Below, piece after piece: positions 15,546 to 22,829 of a stretch of DNA of 24,787 bases. Source of the DNA: CBDUJZ01 sp047629415 (GTDB lineage Bacteria; Myxococcota_A; Bradymonadia; REDH01); contig JBLHWZ010000052.1 of NCBI GenBank assembly GCA_047629415.1, positions 1 through 24,787 on the forward strand, read 5' to 3'. Below the pieces are notes generated by a model, which was not told where the DNA came from, did not search any database, and saw only the letters and a program-made list of their open reading frames with translations. The position numbers were made by a program, and so were the translations under genes. Position 1 is the first letter of the stretch; the number at the start of each line of letters is the position of its first letter.

Positions 15546-16168
15546 TGGCCGTTAGGCTGGGAAGTGGGCTCTGGAGTTGCCGGTGGTGCGGATGGCGGCG
15601 TCACGAGAGGAGCAGCGGCGGCGGGAGCAGCGGCGGCGGCGGGTGTGGGTGCTACGACGTCCGGGCAGTCCGGTGCGGACGCAGGAGCTTCGTAGGGCGC
15701 AAAATGGAGGACCGTCAGCTTACCAGCGTTGGTCGTCTCCAATGTCACCTCAATGTAGCCTGAGCGAGCGGACGCCAACACAGCGCTAACTCTGGTGGCA
15801 CCTGGAACTTCGGTGAATCCGGCGAGGGCGAAGGGTCGCTCGGAACCGACATCACGGAGGGATGCCGCGATGGCACTAGCGGACACACCGTCGAATACCG
15901 AAGCGTCAAAGTTCTCCAAGACCGCATCATCCGTTGCGTACGACGGGAAGAGGTTCAACGCGTCCAGAGTCCAGAGCAGCGCTTCGCCTGCTTTGCTGGA
16001 TGGAACCCGACTGGTTGTCTGGCACAGGTTCTGCGATACCGCAGGAGCCAGTGGGACAAGAAGATCATCCAAAGACGAGGAAGACTCGACGCCGTCGTCG
16101 CAGGCCGCCGAGATCACAAGACCGCCGGCCAAGCCGGCGAGAAGGAGGAAGCGTTTCATTGGACTCAC
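15542..16168 (-). CDS. Lipoprotein with Ala/Pro-rich C-terminal tail
   Basis: 208 aa. Signal peptide MKRFLLLAGLAGGLVISAAC with the lipidated Cys preceded by the atypical SAA; the start is the ATG at 16168 or at 16159 (three codons later). The central part (about 30-160) contains LFPSYATDDAVLENFDASVF and SGYIEVTLETTNAGKLTVLHF, a pattern that recalls the N-terminal (cystatin-like) domain of LpqF/ORF12-type proteins; this is a weak guess. The tail is low-complexity PAAAA/PSAPPATPE and contains a duplicated 15-bp unit. It is the first gene of the four-gene block (stop overlaps the GTG of the PHP gene). Confidence 0.7.
   Translation of the reverse strand: MSPMKRFLLLAGLAGGLVISAACDDGVESSSSLDDLLVPLAPAVSQNLCQTTSRVPSSKAGEALLWTLDALNLFPSYATDDAVLENFDASVFDGVSASAIAASLRDVGSERPFALAGFTEVPGATRVSAVLASARSGYIEVTLETTNAGKLTVLHFAPYEAPASAPDCPDVVAPTPAAAAAPAAAAPLVTPPSAPPATPEPTSQPNGQ
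15611..15640. repeat. Perfect 15-bp tandem duplication coding for PAAAA
   Basis: AGCAGCGGCGGCGGG at 15611-15625 and again at 15626-15640. In the minus-strand gene it encodes two PAAAA units of the C-terminal tail and keeps the frame. Confidence 0.85.
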
Positions 16169-16230
16169 TTTGCTGTGGAGACCGAGAGAATCACCCGAGA
16201 CCAGCGCGGACGCAAGGCGTTCGTGCGAGC

Positions 16231-16887
16231 CTACTTCCGGAGACCGGCTAACAGAGCAAGGACTCCGCTGAGTCCTTCGCTCTGGACCATGCGCGCGTTT
16301 GCTGAGGCTATCTCCTCGTCGAGTCGAGGGCGACGCTGCTCTTTCAAGAATGCCGCGATGTCCGGGTGGTCATGCTGGATCGCGACGTCACCGGCTGGCC
16401 GGCCCGCACGCACGCACGCGATGACGTCGAGCCGGATCCACTGAATCGTAGGATCGGGAGCTCGGCGAAAGAGTGGCACCATTGCGGCTGGCGAACGCAT
16501 CAGGAACGGCAGGTCGGGGTGAAAGGCCGCCACCCCAACAACCGACTGGCCATGTTTCGCGTGCAGCGCCTCGGTCATACCCTTCACACATGTGACCCAC
16601 TCCTGGGGCGACGCGACCACCCGCGGGCAAAGCACTTGGAGCACTTCGACTGCCGGGTTCAACGCCACCTCGTCGAACGCCGCTGAAATCGCCGGGGCGT
16701 CGGCATGCACTTCGTCTAGCGTAAGGGGCACCGGGCGCCGAAGCGCAGCCTCGTTGATCCGCGCCTTCTTGGCATACGGACACACGTTCAGCCCCTCGAC
16801 GAACTCCTCGAGAAACCGATCGTTACGCGCGAGACAGGCAGCCGCCTCCTGCTGCCAAGCAGCATCTTTGGGGGCTGGGTCGGTCAC
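16231..16887 (-). CDS. DUF1415-like protein
   Basis: 218 aa from a GTG that overlaps the upstream stop codon (GTGA). It resembles DUF1415 proteins: FVEGLNVCPYAKKARI (about 30-45) matches the family's V.GLNLCPFA signature, and GVAAFHPDLPF with FRRAPDPTIQWIRLDVI matches the A.FHP.Y.F and RSPyPtih segments. The conserved Cys and His could be metal or thiol ligands, but no function is known for the family. No signal peptide; cytoplasmic. It ends the hemerythrin/HD/unknown/DUF1415 block; the next gene starts 62 bp downstream. Confidence 0.65.
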   Translation of the reverse strand: MTDPAPKDAAWQQEAAACLARNDRFLEEFVEGLNVCPYAKKARINEAALRRPVPLTLDEVHADAPAISAAFDEVALNPAVEVLQVLCPRVVASPQEWVTCVKGMTEALHAKHGQSVVGVAAFHPDLPFLMRSPAAMVPLFRRAPDPTIQWIRLDVIACVRAGRPAGDVAIQHDHPDIAAFLKEQRRPRLDEEIASANARMVQSEGLSGVLALLAGLRK

Positions 16888-17807
16888 TTACCGCCGAACT
16901 GATCTTCAACCCAATCCGCGATCGTCGGCACTGCCTCTCCCTCTGCGAGCGGCATCATCCACCACCGCATAACGTGGTGACCGACGGGGATATGAATCCC
17001 TTCCTTTCCATCATCGACGCGGAAGAGAGGTGGGTGCGCGAAACCATTTCCGAGCTCCTCAGACTCCGCCCACGAGATCTTCGCATCGTGTTGAGTCGCC
17101 GCCACCACTGGGATAAAATCGCAAACGGCTTGAAAGATCAGCGGCGGAATCCAGCGGATCACTCCAGGCGTGCGTTGCACAACAAGCAGATCCAGCGAGT
17201 CCATTCCTGCGCGATCGGGGCGGATTTGCTCGCCGAATGTCTTCACCACATAGGTCGCGAAGAGATGTGATGGCCCCCCAGGAGATGCACCCCAGATATC
17301 ATCGCCGAGACGCGTCGCCATCATCTTATCAACCGATTCGAGCTTCTCGCCGAGTGCGCCTTCAGGATGGGCGATGGCTGCGCGCCAGACAGCGTTGGGT
17401 CCTTCGATCGCGCGCCCGGACCGACTCGCTTCGGCAGCAACCGCGGCGCTGACCTCGTCGCTAAGCTCGGTGGATTCCGGCTGAAAGCCGAACGCTTGCA
17501 GCGCAGGACTCGGATCCCAAGAGAGTTCGACAAACGAGATCAGTCGAATGCCCACGAATCGTCGCTCGCCTGCATTGCGAATCGTTGCAGCGCTGCGCGA
17601 GAGCTCGGACAGCAGCGTGGCTTCTACCAACGCCTGCACCTGGGAGTGCAGCGCTTGAGCACCGCCGGGATCCGCCCAAACCAGCAGGATCCACTCGCGA
17701 CCAGCATCAGTCACGGTTTCCAGGACGCGGGGGTGCACGTCCTGCGTCGGACGAGCGGGATCCTTAAGCTGTGGAAGCAGCGCATCCAGGGGACGCTCAG
17801 CCGACAT
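16884..17807 (-). CDS. Uncharacterised cytoplasmic protein (start uncertain)
   Basis: 307 aa from the ATG at 17807. No signal peptide, membrane span or motif that I recognise. Segments such as WILLVWADPGGAQALHSQVQ, RFVGIRLISFVELSWD and DSLDLLVVQRTPGVIRWIP suggest a mixed alpha/beta protein. The ATG has no Shine-Dalgarno. The frame stays open upstream to a CTG at 17864 that overlaps the HD gene's stop in a CTGA and has AGGTG a few bases before it; that start would add 19 residues (LSISEEKKQRAKSKLALAQ). It sits between the HD phosphohydrolase and the DUF1415 gene, overlapping the latter by 4 bp. Confidence 0.65.
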   Translation of the reverse strand: MSAERPLDALLPQLKDPARPTQDVHPRVLETVTDAGREWILLVWADPGGAQALHSQVQALVEATLLSELSRSAATIRNAGERRFVGIRLISFVELSWDPSPALQAFGFQPESTELSDEVSAAVAAEASRSGRAIEGPNAVWRAAIAHPEGALGEKLESVDKMMATRLGDDIWGASPGGPSHLFATYVVKTFGEQIRPDRAGMDSLDLLVVQRTPGVIRWIPPLIFQAVCDFIPVVAATQHDAKISWAESEELGNGFAHPPLFRVDDGKEGIHIPVGHHVMRWWMMPLAEGEAVPTIADWVEDQFGGK

Positions 17808-17860
17808 CTGTGCGAGGGCGAGCTTTGATTTGGCCCGCTGCTTCTTCTCTTCGCTGATAC

Positions 17861-19297
17861 TCAGAGCAACACCTGCTGTGACTCGCTCTCTGGTTTGAAT
17901 GCGAGGATCGTGCGGAACAGCATCGCGACGACTTGCTCACGCGTTCCTTGTTCAAGAATGGCGTCGCGAACGTCCGCTGAGACAAAGATTCGAATCTTCT
18001 TCACGACCTTTACGAAGTCTGTCGCGATGCCCTGAACCACCTTGGACAGCTGCTCCAAGGGCATGCCGCTCCGGTTGTCACCGTGCCCGTGCACGACCTG
18101 AACCGTCTCGATAGAGTCTTTGTCCCGCGGTGGCGTGTCGATGATGATGTCATCGATGCCGACGGCCCTACCAAGATACGCCGAGAGCGCCTCTGCGATG
18201 GTCCGACGGAGCCCGTTCAGCTCATCGCGAGTAAGGTGGTAGATTCGATCGTATGCGTTGTGATGGCGGAGGTCGTCGAAGACACGGTTGAGCGATAGAA
18301 TCCGCTTGTAGAACCTGCGATTGCCGCCCGTCATCGACGAGAGCAATTTGTAGGTCATTGAGTCCTTCGGCGAACGCTCGACGAGCCAATGCAAGAAGAC
18401 GTCATCAGGCCGAGCGAGGATCTCGGCCGTGAGCTCTTCCAAGGTCGGTTGCTCCCGCTGCTGGAAGTCGGCGAGAGCGCGCTCGACCATGGCCGACACG
18501 GATCGAACCGTGTGGTGCCAATAGGCCTCCGAGAACATCGTGTAGCGACTGAAGATAAACATCTCCGCCGCTACGCGTCCCTTGTCGGTGACCGCGATCG
18601 AATCGTCGCTCGTGCTCGGGCAGAGGCTGTGCAGGAAACGCGCGCGGTCGGCGTTCTTCCCGTACGACACGCCCATGTGCACCGAGTCGCGCTCCAAGTA
18701 GTCCATCTTGTCGGCGTCCACCCCTGACGAGATGATCGTGGCAACCAAGCGGCGCCCTGGCTGCGAGTGCTGGTGCGGCTTCTTCGTGACGAGGTCGACC
18801 ACGTGCTGCGGGTCGATGCCAAACTGGGACTGAATGATGTCGCCGATCGACCTTTTGCTGCACAGCGAAGGAATCTGCCCGAGCAAGATCTGGCCGGTCA
18901 GGTCCTCGTGGCGAGGGGTGTCGAAACCCTTATGGTGCAGTGCTTCGAGGCTGTGAGCGAACGGGTAGTGTCCGAGGTCGTGCAAGAGCCCAGCGAGTAG
19001 GCAGGTGAGCACGTCCTCTTCGGTCAGGGACTGTGCGACCGCCGGATGCCGGAGCAAGGCCAACACATACTGGCGCGCCATGTCGAAGACGCCGAGCGAG
19101 TGCTCGAACCGCGAGTGCACGGCGCCAGGGTAGACAAGGTGGGTCGGGCCGAGCTGACGGACATTACGAAGTCGCTGAAACGCCGGATGATCGATGATTT
19201 CGACGATCCGCGACGTGATGTTCGCGTTGCGGAGTTCGGGGATTCGAATTGTCCCGGCGTTGCCGAGCAGCTCCGGAATGCGAGCCTCAAGGGACAT
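17861..19297 (-). CDS. HD-domain phosphohydrolase (dGTPase/SAMHD1-like)
   Basis: 478 aa. The HD metal and phosphate residues are visible: FQRLRNVRQLG (39-50), VHSRFEHSLGV (60-70), LLHDLGHYPFAH (104-115) with the HD pair at 106-107, and VDADKMDYLERDS (near 200), as in YdhJ-type HD hydrolases and SAMHD1. Such enzymes hydrolyse deoxynucleoside triphosphates or related nucleotides in the cytoplasm; the exact substrate is not shown. The C-terminal half (about 330-478) has the RIYHLTRDELNGLRRTIAEA region and a variable tail. Its ATG overlaps the stop of the hemerythrin gene by one base (TAATG), so the two are translationally coupled. Confidence 0.88.
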   Translation of the reverse strand: MSLEARIPELLGNAGTIRIPELRNANITSRIVEIIDHPAFQRLRNVRQLGPTHLVYPGAVHSRFEHSLGVFDMARQYVLALLRHPAVAQSLTEEDVLTCLLAGLLHDLGHYPFAHSLEALHHKGFDTPRHEDLTGQILLGQIPSLCSKRSIGDIIQSQFGIDPQHVVDLVTKKPHQHSQPGRRLVATIISSGVDADKMDYLERDSVHMGVSYGKNADRARFLHSLCPSTSDDSIAVTDKGRVAAEMFIFSRYTMFSEAYWHHTVRSVSAMVERALADFQQREQPTLEELTAEILARPDDVFLHWLVERSPKDSMTYKLLSSMTGGNRRFYKRILSLNRVFDDLRHHNAYDRIYHLTRDELNGLRRTIAEALSAYLGRAVGIDDIIIDTPPRDKDSIETVQVVHGHGDNRSGMPLEQLSKVVQGIATDFVKVVKKIRIFVSADVRDAILEQGTREQVVAMLFRTILAFKPESESQQVLL

Positions 19298-19791
19298 TAA
19301 ATCTCCGCGAGAAGCCGAGAGATTTCAGCGCGCGCGTCGTCCCCTAGCGTCGACATAAGCGAGGTCAGCATCGCCTGCTCCTCGATCGCATGCTTGGAGT
19401 AGTTCGCGTCAAAACGAGCAAAGAGGGCGACGAAGGCGTCGAAGTCCTGCGCGAAGGCCGCCGGGCCACCGTTCCCAATGAATCGTTTCATTCTGGTGAG
19501 CGTCCCGCAGATCTTGTCATGGCCACTCTCCAGCGAGCGGATCTTCGCCTTCATCGATGGCAGCTTCTCCATCACGTAGGGAAAGAGACCGGACTCCTCT
19601 GCGTCGAAGTGCTCGAAGAGCTCCTCCGACGCCGCTGCGAGGAATTCCTCAACAGTCCCAAACAGCTCCTCCACGTTGCCCTCATCGCGCAGGTACTCGT
19701 TTAGCTGTACGCGGACGTCATCGACCAACCTGTTGAGGTGGAGATGATCGTGATGCAACTGCTCGATGGGATCATGCGTTTCCGTGTTCAT
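19297..19791 (-). CDS. Hemerythrin-like (HHE domain) protein
   Basis: 164 aa, a single four-helix hemerythrin domain. Candidate di-iron ligands appear in order: HHDH (13-16), HFDAEE (His61, Glu65), GHDKI (His91) and HAIEEQ (His134, Glu138). The family binds O2 or NO or handles iron, and commonly acts as a sensor or store in the cytoplasm. AGGG lies just before the ATG. It opens a four-gene block with the HD phosphohydrolase; its TAA overlaps the HD gene's ATG. Confidence 0.87.
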   Translation of the reverse strand: MNTETHDPIEQLHHDHLHLNRLVDDVRVQLNEYLRDEGNVEELFGTVEEFLAAASEELFEHFDAEESGLFPYVMEKLPSMKAKIRSLESGHDKICGTLTRMKRFIGNGGPAAFAQDFDAFVALFARFDANYSKHAIEEQAMLTSLMSTLGDDARAEISRLLAEI

Positions 19792-19797
19792 TTTGGC

Positions 19798-19826
19798 CCT
19801 ATACGGTTGCGAATCTCTTATGGAAA
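19798..19826 (-). promoter_or_regulatory. Candidate promoter with very short leader for the hemerythrin operon
   Basis: On the minus strand TTTCCA (19826-19821) and TATAGG (19803-19798) are 17 bp apart. The start of transcription would lie at or next to the ATG at 19791, which implies a leaderless message. Weak -35; by eye only. Confidence 0.25.
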
Positions 19827-19832
19827 GACACG

Positions 19833-20591
19833 TTACGAGTCAGCCACCACGCATTGGCCGCCCTGACATGTGACGGTTGGTGCGGTGGAGTCACACTGCT
19901 CAAGGCGCGGGCATGACTGATTCTCCATCAACACCTCGCACGCAGGAGCGTGATAGTTGCGCCAGCGGTCCAGTTCTCCCGCGGTCTGTCGTGAGATTGC
20001 GATCCAATCGGCCTCACAGGTCACGCCACAGCAGCGCGCTTCGAATGAGCCCGAGTGAACGGCGTAGGACACGCAGTCCCGCGCGGCGGCACATCGTTGC
20101 TTCTCTGGGTTCACGGCAGGCCATGGATCCGCGAGCGAGACTTGGCAGAGCCCCTCGTCGCAGACGGCGGCCGGAGAGTCCTGAATCAGGCCGCAGCGCT
20201 GCGATCTCGAAGAACAAGGACCCTCCTGTTGCAGATTGGCCGAGCAATCGAAGGAGTTTGCTCGCTGCCATGCGCGAACCAGCGACCAAGTGTCCTGGGT
20301 GATCGCGACATAGTCCAAATCGCACGAGTACTCGTAGCAACACTCGACGCGCGGGTTCCAATCACCCGGCTGAATCACTCGGCAATCCGCGTGTTCTGTG
20401 CAGACCTGCTCGGCGAGACGAATCTCAGGCGGATTCGCTCCTTCCAACGACTCCGGCTCCTCCGCTTCTACGGAGCCCTCCGCTTCGACCCCTGCCTCCG
20501 ACGCAGGCACCACCGGCTGCTCGGATACGGTGCGGGCACGGCAGGCGCTCAACCCAAGGGCGAGCGAGAGGATCACTAAGCGGATGCGCAT
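19833..20591 (-). CDS. Lipoprotein with two ten-cysteine modules
   Basis: 252 aa. Lipobox LSAC (Cys17), a Val/Glu/Ala-rich linker (21-60), then two homologous modules of about 84 residues. Module A (64-149) has Cys at 64, 70, 84, 85, 90, 116, 126, 133, 144 and 149. Module B (167-247) has them at 167, 173, 187, 188, 192, 218, 227, 233, 242 and 247. Both share C..(A/D)C, a CC pair, C..D(Y/W).AI, L..W and a C-terminal CxxGxC. I do not recognise the domain; it is extracytoplasmic and probably fully disulphide-bonded (five pairs each). It stands between HutF and the hemerythrin gene, 41 and 66 bp from its neighbours. Confidence 0.75.
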   Translation of the reverse strand: MRIRLVILSLALGLSACRARTVSEQPVVPASEAGVEAEGSVEAEEPESLEGANPPEIRLAEQVCTEHADCRVIQPGDWNPRVECCYEYSCDLDYVAITQDTWSLVRAWQRANSFDCSANLQQEGPCSSRSQRCGLIQDSPAAVCDEGLCQVSLADPWPAVNPEKQRCAAARDCVSYAVHSGSFEARCCGVTCEADWIAISRQTAGELDRWRNYHAPACEVLMENQSCPRLEQCDSTAPTVTCQGGQCVVADS

Positions 20592-20657
20592 GCGCGTCCC
20601 TTATGAAACGAGGGGCGGAAGGGCAACGGCGAGACGCATTCAAGCGGCCCGCCGGGC

Positions 20658-21890
20658 TCAGCAGAAGAGCCATCGGTCGAAGGCGCGTTCTGCCGATGCT
20701 TGATCGGGGATGAGGTCATCACACCCGATTAGGAGTGGTCGCCACTCAGCACCGGCGACGAGGCCCTGATCCGGCAGACCTAGCGAGCGGGCGCCGCCAG
20801 CGGTTCCGTAGCCCAGCACTACGTCGCCGGGGCGGAGCAAGCCGCGCGCTGAGTCGGTTAGTACGTTGCGGCGTTCCAGGCGCATGCGCTCGTTCAGTTC
20901 GAGCAGCCGCATCTCTTCTCGTGCATCGACCACCGAGTGCGAGTCGGAGCCAACGCAGACGTGGGCGCCGGCACGCAGCATATCGGCGACCACCGGCAGT
21001 CCGTCGCCAAGATCACGCTCCGTCGTCGGACAGATACAGATGTTGGTCTCGGTCTCTACCAAAGCCTCGAGCTCGCCCGCTTCCAGATGGGTCGCATGAA
21101 CCACCGTCGTCGACGGGCCTAGGAAGCGTTCGGCAGCGAGCAGATGAATTGGAGTAGTCCCGTACTCGGCGCGGCATTGCAACAGCTCCCCTCGTTGCTC
21201 GGACGCGTGGACATGGATGGGCAAGTCATGAGTGCGCCCGTATTCGGCGATCGGCCGCAGCCAGTCTCGCGGTACCGCCCGAACGCTGTGCACACCGACT
21301 CCCACCGAAGTCGTCGCGCCGGTGAGCGCAGACCGCATACGAGTCACGTAAGTGAGGAACGCTTCGACGGTGGCAAAAGAGAACCGCGTTTGGGCGCCCG
21401 CCGCCGGCTTTCCGAAGCCTCCCCGGTTGTAGGCTACCGGCAAGAGGACCAAGCGAATGCCTGCCTTCTCGGCCGCACGTGCGTGCGCCTCGGCCATCGC
21501 GAGCGGAGAATCGGCAGCGTCCAGCGAATGGTGCAAGTAGTGGAACTCGCCGACCGAGCCGTATCCTACGGAGACCATTCGCGTGTAGAGTTCGGTCGCG
21601 ATCTCTTCGGCGCGCGCCGGTGTCATTCGCTCGGCGAGCGCGTACATGGCGTTGCGCCAGGACCAGAAGTCGTCGTCCTCGTGCCCGCGCTCCAGCGAGT
21701 GAGAGTGACCACGCATCTCCCATTGAAAGGCATGAGAGTGGGCGTTGTGGACCGCCGGAACGATCAGCTGCGTAGTGTTCGTCGACAGACCGGTCTCGAT
21801 ACGTTCAATCCGTTTACCTGACACGTGGAATCGAACCGCTTGCTTCCACCCTCCAGGCAGATACGCCCAGGCCGCGTCGACGATGCTCAC
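20658..21890 (-). CDS. hutF: Formimidoylglutamate deiminase (HutF-like amidohydrolase)
   Basis: 410 aa from a GTG that overlaps the stop of the MBL gene (GTGA); HutF is usually about 450 aa. The amidohydrolase metal site HNAHSHAFQ (48-56, with His51 and His53), followed by DDDFWSWRNAMYAL, is characteristic of HutF. HVHASEQ, VVHATHLE, CICPTTERDLGDG and GSDSHSVVDAREEMRLLE are also present. The enzyme converts N-formimidoyl-glutamate to N-formyl-glutamate and ammonia in the five-step histidine degradation pathway. No hutH, hutU, hutI or hutG is in the window, so it may belong to a dispersed pathway or use another substrate. Confidence 0.85.
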   Translation of the reverse strand: MSIVDAAWAYLPGGWKQAVRFHVSGKRIERIETGLSTNTTQLIVPAVHNAHSHAFQWEMRGHSHSLERGHEDDDFWSWRNAMYALAERMTPARAEEIATELYTRMVSVGYGSVGEFHYLHHSLDAADSPLAMAEAHARAAEKAGIRLVLLPVAYNRGGFGKPAAGAQTRFSFATVEAFLTYVTRMRSALTGATTSVGVGVHSVRAVPRDWLRPIAEYGRTHDLPIHVHASEQRGELLQCRAEYGTTPIHLLAAERFLGPSTTVVHATHLEAGELEALVETETNICICPTTERDLGDGLPVVADMLRAGAHVCVGSDSHSVVDAREEMRLLELNERMRLERRNVLTDSARGLLRPGDVVLGYGTAGGARSLGLPDQGLVAGAEWRPLLIGCDDLIPDQASAERAFDRWLFC

Positions 21891-22711
21891 CCTTCGGCGA
21901 CGACCATGCGATTCTTGGCGCCCAGCGTGTTGGCGAAGAGGCCCTGGGCCTCTTCCACCATCGCGTCGATCTGCTCGTCGGTGTGCACGGGATCGTGGTG
22001 GGTGAGCAGTAACTGCCCAACGCCGGCGTCCTTCGCGAGCGCCGCGGCGTCGATGTTGGTGGAGTGTCCCCAGCCAATGTGGGTCTTATACTCCTCGGTT
22101 GTGTACTGCGCGTCGCAGATCAGAACGTCCGCACCGCGAGCGAACTCGACGAGCTCTTCGCGGGCTCCGGCTGGGATCTCGACGTCACCAGTGAACACGA
22201 TGCGCTTGCCGCCGTAGCTGAGTGCCACGCCCGAGCAGCCGCCCGGGTGAGTGACCGGAATCCACTCGACTTTGGCCCCATGGAAGTCGAACTCGCCTCG
22301 CTCTTCGAGGTCGCTCGCGACGAGATTCGCCCGCACCAAGTCATCGAGCCGAACCGGAAAGATCGGCGGCTTGTTGAGTTCGTAGATGGCATCAATCACC
22401 GACTTATTCGCGCGCGGGACGCCTCGAACATCGATCTTGAACTCTTTCTCGAAGAGCCGACTGAAGAACGGGAAGCCGACGATGTGATCCCAGTGAACGT
22501 GCGTCATGAAGAGCAACGTTTCGCGAGTATCGGGCTTCTCGTGTCCCAGCTCTACGAGGCCGCTTCCAGCGTCGATGATGATACGTGCGTCCGGCAGCTC
22601 AAGCTCAAGGCACGTAGTCTGCCCGCCGTACTCGCGGATTCCCCGGGACGAGACAGGAACACTGCCTCGACTTCCCCATATCGTAAACTTCCAGGCGGCG
22701 CCTTCGGTCAT
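21887..22711 (-). CDS. Metallo-beta-lactamase-fold hydrolase
   Basis: 274 aa from the ATG at 22711; a TTG at 22756 could add 15 residues (MLQLRPFRTARNRVL) but is not supported by a Shine-Dalgarno. The domain begins at KFTIWGSRGSVPV as in many small MBL proteins. The metal motif HVHWDH is at 71-76, with later ligands in VTHPGG, TGD and LLTHHDP. The fold fits RNase Z-like or phosphodiesterase-type enzymes (IIDAGSGL, GHEKPDTRETLLFMTHVHWDH region); the substrate is unknown. It overlaps HutF by 4 bp, so the two are coupled. Confidence 0.82.
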   Translation of the reverse strand: MTEGAAWKFTIWGSRGSVPVSSRGIREYGGQTTCLELELPDARIIIDAGSGLVELGHEKPDTRETLLFMTHVHWDHIVGFPFFSRLFEKEFKIDVRGVPRANKSVIDAIYELNKPPIFPVRLDDLVRANLVASDLEERGEFDFHGAKVEWIPVTHPGGCSGVALSYGGKRIVFTGDVEIPAGAREELVEFARGADVLICDAQYTTEEYKTHIGWGHSTNIDAAALAKDAGVGQLLLTHHDPVHTDEQIDAMVEEAQGLFANTLGAKNRMVVAEG

Positions 22712-22829
22712 CAGTACGCGGTTGCGAGCAGTTCTGAACGGCCGCAATTGTAACAAGGCGGGCGGTGAGTTCCAACCACACTGAACCTGAAGACGATCAA
22801 GAGTCTATTCTTCAGGTGCGTCGCCGCCA

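Noticed and set aside
18405..18863. Minus-strand alternative frames within the HD gene
   Set aside because: Low-complexity Arg/Ala shadow frames in GC-rich DNA without ribosome binding sites.
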